A stretch of DNA of 14,568 nt from Alphaproteobacteria bacterium (lineage in GTDB: Bacteria > Pseudomonadota > Alphaproteobacteria > DAOWDM01). Positions 6,680-14,493 of this stretch are shown in pieces (within the stretch, counting starts at the first letter, position 1; each line of letters begins with the position of its first letter). Made by a program: the position numbers and the translations under genes. Below the pieces are notes generated by a model, which was given only the letters and a program-made list of their open reading frames with translations, did no database searches and had not been told where the DNA came from. Location: the NCBI GenBank assembly GCA_030639035.1, contig DAOWDM010000169.1, forward strand, positions 1-14,568, written 5' to 3'.

Positions 6680-8314
6680 ATGACGTTTATTAAAACATTT
6701 TGCTTGTTTACAATAGCATTGCTGTTATGCACAGAAGCTATGGCTGAAACATATCGTCTTGCATATTCAAAAAAACAAGGTGTTGAAGTTTTTGCTAACT
6801 CTCTTTCTGGAGACTGGTGCAGGGAGGCTCTACATCTTAAAGTCATAGCTCAAGATAAAACCTTGTTTAATAAGGAAGATTTCAATATCCTTATGAAAAA
6901 ACTTGGAACTGTTATTGCAGCTGAATGTCCAGTTGCTATAGTAGCAGATATTGACGGCTATAATGCAGAAAAACAACTGATATACAAAGCAACTGCTTCA
7001 GAAGCTAACAAGTGGGCTGTGCAGAAAAAAGCCTTTCCTTCTCAAAAAGCAAAAAAGAAAAATTCGAAACAGCTAGTGTATAATTCTTTTTCTGTTGGAA
7101 ACTGGCAACCTCCAAAGCTTGGTTCTCCTGTGAAAATTATAGGCAAAAACGTTCACGAACATATTATCTTAACAAAAGATAAAAGCTGTTCTATTCGCTA
7201 TAATCGGAATAAAAGCAAAAAAGAAATGAAAGACTGGTATCTTTCCGTCTCGGACAACGAATGCCCTGATAAATATCTTAACGGCAAAGCTGCCGTGCAG
7301 GTATTTGATGACAAAGGCAATGTTGACGGGGAAGGAACAGGCTATTTTACGGACGGCTATTTTACTTTAGATTATCGTTGGAATGTTCTGTTCATGCAGC
7401 GTTATGCCTTTAATGACGAGCATCAACGAATTAATTTTCTGATAGATTCTGACCCAAGCCTTAAAGTCCATTATGTAGGCTATTTACGAAGCGATTACAG
7501 CGAAAAATTCAAAAAATACACTAAATGGCACGGTTGCGACCCTTTTGTAGTCTCGGCTGTTACAGAAAATGAAAAAATATTTCTGAACGATGAAACAATA
7601 GAAAAATTAATTCACAAAGCAGGAAAATACACTGAAATATTCTGCCCCAAAGCATCGGAAATATCTTTTTTCGGAACTAAATCTCCATTAAAAGCAAGTA
7701 ATATTGATTCTCTTCAAACATCAGCAGATGATACGACTTTTCTTTATGGAACAACGTTAAAAAAAGACACAAAATCTGATGAATGGATATTTTATCCAAA
7801 TGAAGCTGTAAACAATGTAAAATTACGAGAAAATCTACGTTTGGAAAACAATCGTTGGAAATGGGGAATCACTGCAAGTGATTATAAAATGCTGGAAAAA
7901 GCAGATATTCCTGAAAGGCTTGCTTATTTGCATGGAGTAGAATCTCTTGATAATGCCACCGCTATGACAGCAGCAAGCTTGATTGATGAAAAGCCTGTTG
8001 ATGTATCTATTTTCTTAAAAGTTTCCTCTGTGTATAACAAAGCAATCATTGCCGACTGGCCTATAAAAATAACTCTTACTAAAGCAGAGAATAAAATCAT
8101 AAAAAAAGGCTGGTATATCGTTAGCGGAAGCCTGTCTGCAGACAGTAGCAAAAAAAACCTTAACAAGTCTTTGTCTGCAATCCTTGATGTAAGACAAGTA
8201 ACTGCTTGTGAAAAAGAACAATGCAAAGAAATCAACGATGCTGTTTTTCTAGTCCGAAAACGCCATTCATCTCCTGATTGGCTGCCTGCCCTACCCTTAA
8301 ATGAAATGAATTAG
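6680..8314 (+). CDS. Secreted 544-residue protein with internal duplication, function unknown
   Basis: I do not recognise this family. Residues 1-22 are a clear signal peptide (cleavage after AMA), so the mature protein starts ETYRLAYS and is periplasmic or outer-membrane associated. Two regions about 239 residues apart align without gaps: 62-86 with 301-325, sharing N, E, L, K, G, CP and A. Each is preceded by a Y-x-K-x-x-G-x(3)-F segment (29-38; 280-289). Each copy also has a second upstream Cys (47; 286), so a disulfide per domain is plausible. Between them lies a region with GTGYFTDGYFTLDYRW (219-234); after them a third part (about 400-544) with Cys 510 and 515. The gene sits 12 bases after the DUF4384 gene and three bases before the next. 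No strong ribosome binding site precedes the ATG, so translation may be coupled to the upstream gene. Confidence 0.75.
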   Translation: MTFIKTFCLFTIALLLCTEAMAETYRLAYSKKQGVEVFANSLSGDWCREALHLKVIAQDKTLFNKEDFNILMKKLGTVIAAECPVAIVADIDGYNAEKQLIYKATASEANKWAVQKKAFPSQKAKKKNSKQLVYNSFSVGNWQPPKLGSPVKIIGKNVHEHIILTKDKSCSIRYNRNKSKKEMKDWYLSVSDNECPDKYLNGKAAVQVFDDKGNVDGEGTGYFTDGYFTLDYRWNVLFMQRYAFNDEHQRINFLIDSDPSLKVHYVGYLRSDYSEKFKKYTKWHGCDPFVVSAVTENEKIFLNDETIEKLIHKAGKYTEIFCPKASEISFFGTKSPLKASNIDSLQTSADDTTFLYGTTLKKDTKSDEWIFYPNEAVNNVKLRENLRLENNRWKWGITASDYKMLEKADIPERLAYLHGVESLDNATAMTAASLIDEKPVDVSIFLKVSSVYNKAIIADWPIKITLTKAENKIIKKGWYIVSGSLSADSSKKNLNKSLSAILDVRQVTACEKEQCKEINDAVFLVRKRHSSPDWLPALPLNEMN

Positions 8315-8317
8315 AGA

Positions 8318-9385
8318 ATGATTTATATCTCGAAATTACAGCAGCTCATCAGCATTAAAAACAAACAGCTAACCGCAATTGTTTGTGTGATGGTTTTTGC
8401 TATAGCAGGTAATTTATGGTTTTTAGGTCAAAGCTGGACTGAAAAAAATGTTCGTTATTTCCTTGCTGAACAAAACCTTTTTGGTCATGTCATGTACGAC
8501 AGCGTTTCTAGCAATCCTTTATCTGGAAAGGTCTCAATCAACAATATAAAAGGCTACGGCAAAAGCAAATTTTCTTTTTTTTCAAATATCGGAAAACTGG
8601 AAATTATAGATTTTGATAGCGGTGATATTCTGCCTAAAAACATTCATATTCGTATGACAGATGTTTCTTTTAACAACATTGAAGCTGTACGCAACGGTCT
8701 TGCCTCTAATGAGGTAATTGCTAAAATACGCAATCCAAACTTTACAGAGAAGCTTCTTTTTATTGGTTATCAACATATAAAAACAGATATTGAATTGAAA
8801 TTTGAGTTTAATCCTGACACTTCTTTTGCATCGCTAGATATATTTGTATCAGGAAAAGATATTGGGTATTCGGAGCTAAAACTTGGTTTTGCTGGTATTG
8901 GTAAGAAGTCCGCACGGTCTTTTACTGATGGTATAAATGCCTTTAAATCAAGCTTTATCAACGGTCGAATATCTGTCTCGAATAAAGCCGATTTTAAAAA
9001 ACTGGAAAGACGACTTAATGCCTTAATGCTTGCGGAGTTCTTTTTTTCTTATAAAGACAAAGGGCTGATGAAAAGATATAAAAAGTTTGCTGATGATACA
9101 AATTGGAGGCTTCCAAAAGAAAAAAGCCCGAGCAACTTAACAAGCTATGAAACTCGTAAAATTATCAACGATATGGCTGGATATGGACTTTCTGTTGAGA
9201 TTGCAGAGAAAACAGTTGAAACTGTAGCTGATTTTATTGAAAACCCGCAAACTATTGAAATTTCAACAAACATTCAAAAACCAATTTCAGTATCAAAACT
9301 AAAAATAACTTCCTTATTTAAAGGTGGCTTAAAAAACATCAAAGGTATAGCTAACTTTTTAAAGCTTACTAACGGACGCCTTTGA
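8318..9385 (+). CDS. Membrane-anchored periplasmic protein, AsmA-like in style, unknown
   Basis: A 355-residue protein with a short basic N-terminus (Lys at 6, 14 and 16), one hydrophobic segment at about 18-37, and no further membrane segment, so the bulk should face the periplasm. The stretch after the anchor (VMYDSVSSNPLSGKVSINNI at about 57-76, then a PKNIHIRM block near 109-116) has the alternating beta-strand pattern of AsmA/TamB-type or DUF945-like envelope proteins, where a phrase like 'pl.G.v.i.ni' recurs. That likeness is weak and is inference. Residues 240-310 are helical and charged; the C-terminus returns to short strands. Only three bases separate it from the previous stop, so the three genes 5315-9385 are almost surely one transcript. 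Stop is TGA. Function not assigned. Confidence 0.7.
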   Translation: MIYISKLQQLISIKNKQLTAIVCVMVFAIAGNLWFLGQSWTEKNVRYFLAEQNLFGHVMYDSVSSNPLSGKVSINNIKGYGKSKFSFFSNIGKLEIIDFDSGDILPKNIHIRMTDVSFNNIEAVRNGLASNEVIAKIRNPNFTEKLLFIGYQHIKTDIELKFEFNPDTSFASLDIFVSGKDIGYSELKLGFAGIGKKSARSFTDGINAFKSSFINGRISVSNKADFKKLERRLNALMLAEFFFSYKDKGLMKRYKKFADDTNWRLPKEKSPSNLTSYETRKIINDMAGYGLSVEIAEKTVETVADFIENPQTIEISTNIQKPISVSKLKITSLFKGGLKNIKGIANFLKLTNGRL

Positions 9386-9433
9386 GAATATTATAGTCTT
9401 ATTGAAAATCCTTAATATAAAGGTCAAAAAAAT

Positions 9434-10738
9434 ATGTATGAATTTTCTATTTATATTTCATTATTTAACGCTGTTCTTTTGGTGTTTTTACTGTTTCAGA
9501 TTAAGAAAATCCCTGCACAGGATATTTCTCTGCTGTTGTCAAAAGTAGCGATTTTACAGGTTTTAAATGAAAAAATAGAAAGCTCCGTACGAACAGAAAT
9601 AGGACAAAATCGGGAAGAATCAAACAGACAAGCCTCGGAACTTCGCAACGAAATTCAGAAACGTTTTAGCGAGCTTGGGGACACCACTGGAAACCGCATG
9701 ACGGAAGTCGCTAAACTTTTAAAAGACCAGCTTGAAAGCTTTTCTACAAGACTTGTCGGACTTACAGGAAGCCTTGAAAAACAGCAGGAAGGACTTCGGG
9801 TAAATCTTGATTCAAAAATGAAAGAGCTTCGTGAAGAGAACTCTAAAAAGCTTGATGAAATGCGTCAAACGGTAGATGAGAAGCTTCAAAGCACTTTGGA
9901 AAAACGCCTAGGAGAATCTTTCAAACATGTAAGCGAAAGGCTTGAACAAGTTCATAAAGGGCTTGGAGAAATGCAGAATTTGGCTGCTGGTGTTGGCGAT
10001 CTTAAACGTGTCCTGACAAATGTAAAAACCAGAGGCGGCTGGGGGGAAGTTCAGCTTGATAATCTGCTATCTGAAATTCTGACGGCAGAACAATATGAAA
10101 CAAACGCACAAACTAAAGAACACAGTAGCGAACGTGTGGAGTTTGCTATAAAACTTCCAAGAAACGTGCTGTTGCCAATTGATTCAAAATTCCCTCAAGA
10201 AGATTATGAGCGTCTTCTTGATGCTATTGAAGAAGGTGACTCTCAAAAAATAGAAACTATTTCTAAAGACCTTGAAAGACGCATAAAATCTTTTGCAAAA
10301 GATATTAGCAGCAAATATATAAATCCTCCAAATACAACAGATTTTGCCATTTTATATTTGCCGACTGAGGGGCTTTTTGCTGAAGTTATCCGCCGTCCTG
10401 GGCTAGTGAATAATCTGCAAAGAGATTTCCGTATAGTTGTCGCAGGACCTACTACAATTACAGCTCTTTTAAACAGCTTGCAGATGGGCTTTAAAACGCT
10501 TGCGATACAAAAAAGGTCAAGTGAAGTCTGGCAGGTTCTAGCAGGAGTTAAAACTGAATTCGAGAAATTCGGCGAAGCTCTTGGAAAAGTAAAGAAAAAG
10601 CTTAGCGAAGCCAGCAACCAAATGGATCATATTGATACAAGAACTCGTCAGATGGAGCGAAAATTAAAAACAGTAGAAAAACTGCCCGAAAGCGAGTCTG
10701 TAAAATTGCTGGAGTTATCTGAAGAAGAAAATGCCTAG
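9434..10738 (+). CDS. rmuC: RmuC family protein
   Basis: RmuC proteins limit DNA inversions and recombination at short inverted repeats; a nuclease role is inferred for the family from a restriction-endonuclease-like fold. The 434-residue product follows the family plan: an N-terminal membrane-spanning segment at about 5-23, a long coiled coil at roughly 45-185 rich in E/K/R/Q heptads, then the conserved RmuC domain at about 185-390. That domain includes TRGGWGEVQLDNLLSEIL (199-216), VEFAIKLP (235-242) and PIDSKFP (248-254), where D250 and K252 could form a PD-(D/E)xK-type site. A charged tail follows. An AAAGG site at 9419-9423 supports the start. It lies 48 bases after the exported-protein cluster and overlaps the next gene by eight bases, suggesting translational coupling. 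Confidence 0.95.
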   Translation: MYEFSIYISLFNAVLLVFLLFQIKKIPAQDISLLLSKVAILQVLNEKIESSVRTEIGQNREESNRQASELRNEIQKRFSELGDTTGNRMTEVAKLLKDQLESFSTRLVGLTGSLEKQQEGLRVNLDSKMKELREENSKKLDEMRQTVDEKLQSTLEKRLGESFKHVSERLEQVHKGLGEMQNLAAGVGDLKRVLTNVKTRGGWGEVQLDNLLSEILTAEQYETNAQTKEHSSERVEFAIKLPRNVLLPIDSKFPQEDYERLLDAIEEGDSQKIETISKDLERRIKSFAKDISSKYINPPNTTDFAILYLPTEGLFAEVIRRPGLVNNLQRDFRIVVAGPTTITALLNSLQMGFKTLAIQKRSSEVWQVLAGVKTEFEKFGEALGKVKKKLSEASNQMDHIDTRTRQMERKLKTVEKLPESESVKLLELSEEENA

Positions 10739-11909
10739 ATATGACGTAATAATAATCGGAGCTGGTGCATCAGGACTTATGTGTTCTGCGGAAGCAGGAA
10801 AACGAGGACGCAAAGTTCTGATTCTTGACAAGGCTAAAAATGTTGGTGAAAAAATCCGTATTTCAGGCGGAGGGCGTTGCAACTTCACTAATATTCACAC
10901 CTCATTTAATAATTTTGTTTCAAATAATCCACGTTTTTGCATTTCTGCATTAAAGCGTTTTACTCAGCGTGATTTTATCGCTCTTGTAGAAAAACACGGT
11001 ATTGCTTATCACGAAAAAACATCAGGACAGTTGTTTTGTGATAAATCATCTAGTCAAATTGTAGATATGCTGATTGAAGAATGTCATGTCGCAAATGTAC
11101 AAATAAAAATGAATAAAACCATATCAGGTATTTCTAAAAATGAGTCAGGTTTTAGCGTTAATCTTGACAATGAAAAGTTTACTTGCAGTTCAATAGTAAT
11201 TGCTACAGGCGGAGCATCTCTTCCAAAACTTGGAACTACTGGCTGGGGCTATCATATCGCAAAGCAGTTCGGAATACAGGTTGTTCCTATTTCTCCAGCT
11301 CTTGTACCTCTTACCTTTGACGGTAAGAATTTTCAGCGTTTCAAAGATATATCAGGAGTTTCTGTTGATGCTGTTGTGAGCTGTAATAAAAAGCGGTTCA
11401 AAGAGGCTTTGCTATTTACACACAAAGGCTTAAGCGGTCCTGTTATTCTGCAGATTTCCTCGTATTGGAAAAAAAGCGATGAAATTACTATTAATCTGCT
11501 GCCAAATAGAGATGTATTTACAATTCTAAAAGAAAAGAAAACAACCGAACCTAAACAAGAACTTCATAAAGCTTTGTCTGGTTTATTGCCAAAACGGCTA
11601 GCACAAGCAATATGCGAGGAAACAAACTGCAATGGTCGTTTAGCCGACTTGTCGCATAAAAAGCTTCAACAAATAGCAAATGCTATACAACATTGGCAAA
11701 TCACACCAAGCGGTACAGAAGGCTTTAAAACTGCTGAAGCTACATCAGGCGGAATTGACACAGAAGAACTGTCTTCTAAAACATTCGAATCAAAATCCGT
11801 AAAAGGATTATATTTCATTGGCGAAGTAATAGACGTAACTGGACACTTAGGCGGATACAACTTGCAATGGGCATGGTCTTCTGGCTACGCAGCAGGGCAG
11901 TATGTATAA
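10731..11909 (+). CDS. HI0933/YhiN-family FAD-dependent oxidoreductase
   Basis: A 392-residue flavoprotein of the HI0933-like family (annotated elsewhere as YhiN or aminoacetone oxidase family FAD-binding enzyme). The physiological substrate of these cytoplasmic proteins is not well established. The FAD-binding Rossmann motif GAGASG is at 10-15 with the ribose-binding acid D33; the family signature SGGGRCNFTN is at 45-54; a second FAD-contact GG motif (ATGGASLPKLGTTGWGY) lies near 158-174; and the C-terminal block GEVIDVTGHLGGYNLQWAWS closes the flavin site. Length is typical. The ATG overlaps the last eight bases of rmuC in another frame, and a purine-rich GAAGAAG within rmuC serves as its ribosome binding site. 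It converges with the epimerase gene, with only 21 bases between stops and no clear terminator. Confidence 0.93.
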   Translation: MPRYDVIIIGAGASGLMCSAEAGKRGRKVLILDKAKNVGEKIRISGGGRCNFTNIHTSFNNFVSNNPRFCISALKRFTQRDFIALVEKHGIAYHEKTSGQLFCDKSSSQIVDMLIEECHVANVQIKMNKTISGISKNESGFSVNLDNEKFTCSSIVIATGGASLPKLGTTGWGYHIAKQFGIQVVPISPALVPLTFDGKNFQRFKDISGVSVDAVVSCNKKRFKEALLFTHKGLSGPVILQISSYWKKSDEITINLLPNRDVFTILKEKKTTEPKQELHKALSGLLPKRLAQAICEETNCNGRLADLSHKKLQQIANAIQHWQITPSGTEGFKTAEATSGGIDTEELSSKTFESKSVKGLYFIGEVIDVTGHLGGYNLQWAWSSGYAAGQYV

Positions 11910-11930
11910 TTGCAATTAAACAAAGCTATT

Positions 11931-12944
11931 TTATTTTTTGCCGTAAAAGTCCATGTACCACTCAACAAAACGCTTGATACCAACCTCTACAGGAGTATCA
12001 GGAGTATATTCTGCATCTTCTATAAGGTCGTCAACATCTGCCCATGTTGCAGGAACGTCTCCGTCTTGCATTGGAAGCATGATTTTTTCAGTTGTGCGTC
12101 CCATTTCTTTTTCAAGAAGCTCTATGTATCTCATCAATTCAACAGGATTATTACTGCCGATATTATAGACTCTGTACGGAGCAATTCCACTAATAGCAGG
12201 GTCTGGAGTATCCCCTGACCAGCTTGGGTCTGCCTTTGGCGGACGGTCAAGAAGCCTAGTGATTCCATTCACAATATCATCAATATAAGTGAAATCACGC
12301 TTCATTTTTCCATGATTAAAAACATTCATTGGTTTGTTATTAAGTATTGCCTCTGCAAACAGGAATAACGCCATATCAGGTCTTCCCCAAGGTCCGTAAA
12401 CCGTGAAAAATCTCAAGCCAGTAGTTGGAATATCAAACAAATTACTGTAACAATGAGCCATCATCTCGTTGGACTTTTTAGTCGCCGCATAAAGACTCAT
12501 CGGGTGGTTTGCACTCTCGTGAACAGAAAAAGGCATTTTAGTATTAGCCCCAAAAACCGAGCTTGAAGAAGCATAAACAAGATGCTTAACTTTAGTAGCT
12601 CTACAGCCCTCAAGAATGTTCAAAAAGCCTGTGATATTGGAATCAATATAAGCATGAGGATTTATCAAGCTGTAACGGACACCTGCCTGAGCCGCAAGAT
12701 TTATGACTTTTTCAGGTCTATATTCCTCGAAAATTTTAGAAACGGCTTCTTTGTCTTCAAGATTTATACGTGCTTCGGTGAAATTCTTGTGATGCTTGAT
12801 TCTCTTGAGTCTAGCTTCTTTCAACGACACGTCATAATAATCGTTAACGTTGTCTAGTCCGATTATTTCATGTCCGTCCTCAAGAAGTTTAAGGGCAACA
12901 TGATTGCCTATAAAACCAGCCGTACCTGTAACAAGAATTGTCAT
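11931..12944 (-). CDS. NAD-dependent epimerase, UDP-glucuronate 4-epimerase-like
   Basis: A 337-residue extended short-chain dehydrogenase/reductase that likely interconverts UDP-glucuronate and UDP-galacturonate for surface polysaccharide. The NAD motif GTAGFIG is at 7-13. The following LDNVNDYYDVSLKEARL (30-46) is characteristic of the CapI/UDP-glucuronate epimerase group rather than GalE. The catalytic site is visible as the Ser cluster at 126-129 (YASSSSVFG) and YAATK with Tyr152 and Lys156; RFFTVYGPWGRPDMA (178-192) and RDFTYIDDIV (216-225) follow. Length is typical for the group. It is the only complete gene on the minus strand, convergent with the flavoprotein and divergent from the DUF1007 gene across 88 bases. 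The substrate is inferred from subgroup resemblance; other UDP-sugar epimerases are possible. Confidence 0.92.
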   Translation of the reverse strand: MTILVTGTAGFIGNHVALKLLEDGHEIIGLDNVNDYYDVSLKEARLKRIKHHKNFTEARINLEDKEAVSKIFEEYRPEKVINLAAQAGVRYSLINPHAYIDSNITGFLNILEGCRATKVKHLVYASSSSVFGANTKMPFSVHESANHPMSLYAATKKSNEMMAHCYSNLFDIPTTGLRFFTVYGPWGRPDMALFLFAEAILNNKPMNVFNHGKMKRDFTYIDDIVNGITRLLDRPPKADPSWSGDTPDPAISGIAPYRVYNIGSNNPVELMRYIELLEKEMGRTTEKIMLPMQDGDVPATWADVDDLIEDAEYTPDTPVEVGIKRFVEWYMDFYGKK

Positions 12945-13032
12945 TGCATAATGTCCGTTTAATAATTGTTTTAGTTACTATGGAAATAACATATAAATTC
13001 TATACTAACTAGTTTTATGGTAAACAATATAC
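12945..13032. promoter_or_regulatory. Divergent promoter region between epimerase and DUF1007 genes
   Basis: The 88-base AT-rich gap must carry start signals for both directions. Rightward, TATACT at 13001-13006 is a good -10 candidate with no clear -35. Leftward, TTGTTT and TATAGA on the minus strand, 17 bases apart, are a possible pair. An 8-base palindrome AACTAGTT sits at 13007-13014, overlapping both candidate promoters, and could be an operator half or chance. No recognisable Fur, Zur or NikR box is seen. Confidence 0.35.
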
Positions 13033-13623
13033 ATGAAAAAAATTCTTTTAACCGTGGTTTTCTTTATCTTGTCATGCAATTTGGCAATAGCACACCCTCA
13101 TGTGTTTGTAGACTGCACTGTTACACTTGTTTTTGATAAAGAAAAGCTTGTGGCAGTTTCTCAGCAATGGAAATTCGGAGAACTTTTTAGCAGTACTCTT
13201 TTAGAAGACTTTGACGTGGATAAAAATGGGCAGTTTACAGGCGATGAAATTAAAGAACTAAAAAACGGAGCTTTTGATAACTTAAAAGAATACGGCTATT
13301 TCAATCATATCAGAGTAAACGGAGAAAAAGTAAAAACAGCCGAAGCTAAAGATTTCTTACCATCTGTAACAAAAAATGAAGAGGTGTTTTACGATTTTAC
13401 TGTAAAACTTATTGAACCGATTGATTATACTAAATCTCTTGTAACTATCGGAATTTATGACCCTGATTACTATATTGATGTGATTTATACCATGAATAAA
13501 ACTGTTGTTCTTAAAGGGCTGCCTGAAAACAAATGCTCTTATAAAATTATCGAGGATAAAGAACACCCTGTCTATATGGGTATGGTTTTTCCTAAAATTA
13601 TTAGGCTTGAGTGTAAAAAATGA
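13033..13623 (+). CDS. DUF1007 family periplasmic protein (metal transport partner)
   Basis: A 196-residue exported protein of the DUF1007 family, which commonly sits beside NicO/RcnA-type nickel/cobalt permeases and is presumed to help periplasmic metal handling. A signal peptide (1-20, cleavage after AIA) leaves a mature N-terminus of HPHVFVD, whose two His residues are the family hallmark and a plausible metal ligand. A full EF-hand-like loop runs from D61 to E72 with D61, D63, N65, Q67, T69 and E72 at the usual ligand positions, which suggests Ca2+ binding. The C-terminal part contains a conserved YDPDYYIDV-like strand near 142-150. It overlaps the permease gene by four bases (ATGA), so the two are translationally coupled. 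Metal specificity cannot be read from the sequence. Confidence 0.9.
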   Translation: MKKILLTVVFFILSCNLAIAHPHVFVDCTVTLVFDKEKLVAVSQQWKFGELFSSTLLEDFDVDKNGQFTGDEIKELKNGAFDNLKEYGYFNHIRVNGEKVKTAEAKDFLPSVTKNEEVFYDFTVKLIEPIDYTKSLVTIGIYDPDYYIDVIYTMNKTVVLKGLPENKCSYKIIEDKEHPVYMGMVFPKIIRLECKK

Positions 13624-14480
13624 GATTTTTTTTAATAGCAGTTTCTTTGTTTTTGATTGCTGGAACGGCACAAGCTAACCCTTTTGCAAAACGTACTGAA
13701 CAGCCTGTTAAAATCGAGCAAACATTTATTTCAAAAAACTTTGCATCTTTTCTTATGTATCAAAGAAAAATCAGCCAAAAAATCACAGGATACATGAAAG
13801 CCATACAAAAAGGTGAAAGCCTGATAGTCATTTTAACTGCTGTAGGCTTGGCTTTTATTTATGGGGTAATTCACGCAATCGGTCCTGGTCATGGCAAGGT
13901 TTTTCTTGCAACTTATTTCATGTCATATGAAGCAAAATGGTGGCGAGGGCTTGCTATGGGGCTTCTGATAGGCATAACTCACGTTTCCTCGGCTGTAATT
14001 TTCATATGGCTTGCCGACAGCTTTGTGAAATATGTAATGGGAGTGCAAACATCAGAACTGATGTGGGTGAAACTTGTTAGTTATGGGGCTATTATAGCTC
14101 TTGGACTGTTCATGCTGATAAAATCTATAATAAAAAACAATGGAGATGAACATTCTGATTGTGATGGTTCTTTGCGTTCGCTGTTTCTTCTTGGGCTAGG
14201 AATAGGAATCGTCCCATGCCCTGGGGCTTTGCTGATAATGCTTTATGCCATGACAAAGGGAATGATTCTTTTAGGAATAGGGCTGGTTTCAGCAATGGCT
14301 CTCGGTATGGGGCTTACTTTGTCAGCTATAGGCTTGCTAGTTATCAATGGCAGAAAATCCATAATAAAAGCCTTTGAAAACAGAAATGAAGCATATCAGC
14401 GTCTTATAGCAACGTTAGAAATAAGTGGTTCTTTATTGATTATATTTATAGGTTTTGTCTTTTTTATATCTGCTTTGTAA
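13620..14480 (+). CDS. NicO/RcnA-family nickel/cobalt permease
   Basis: An inner-membrane transporter of the NicO superfamily, 286 residues. The N-terminus (1-19, ending AQA) looks like a signal peptide or first membrane segment, followed by a soluble stretch to about 65. Six hydrophobic segments follow at roughly 67-87, 94-101/110-130, 150-170, 186-210, 215-242 and 265-284. Signatures are HAIGPGHGK (85-93), with His85 and His91, a His at 121 in ITHVSS, and VPCPGA (198-203). The central cytoplasmic or periplasmic loop (about 171-183) has a single His, unlike the long His-rich loop of RcnA exporters. Its start overlaps the DUF1007 stop as ATGA. Family members include both importers and exporters, so direction of Ni/Co transport is not assigned. 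Confidence 0.92.
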   Translation: MRFFLIAVSLFLIAGTAQANPFAKRTEQPVKIEQTFISKNFASFLMYQRKISQKITGYMKAIQKGESLIVILTAVGLAFIYGVIHAIGPGHGKVFLATYFMSYEAKWWRGLAMGLLIGITHVSSAVIFIWLADSFVKYVMGVQTSELMWVKLVSYGAIIALGLFMLIKSIIKNNGDEHSDCDGSLRSLFLLGLGIGIVPCPGALLIMLYAMTKGMILLGIGLVSAMALGMGLTLSAIGLLVINGRKSIIKAFENRNEAYQRLIATLEISGSLLIIFIGFVFFISAL

Positions 14481-14493
14481 AGGAATTAAAAAA

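Noticed and set aside
11910..12218. Plus-strand open frame of 102 codons after the flavoprotein
   Set aside because: It lies antisense to the C-terminal part of the well-supported epimerase gene and shows no recognisable domain.
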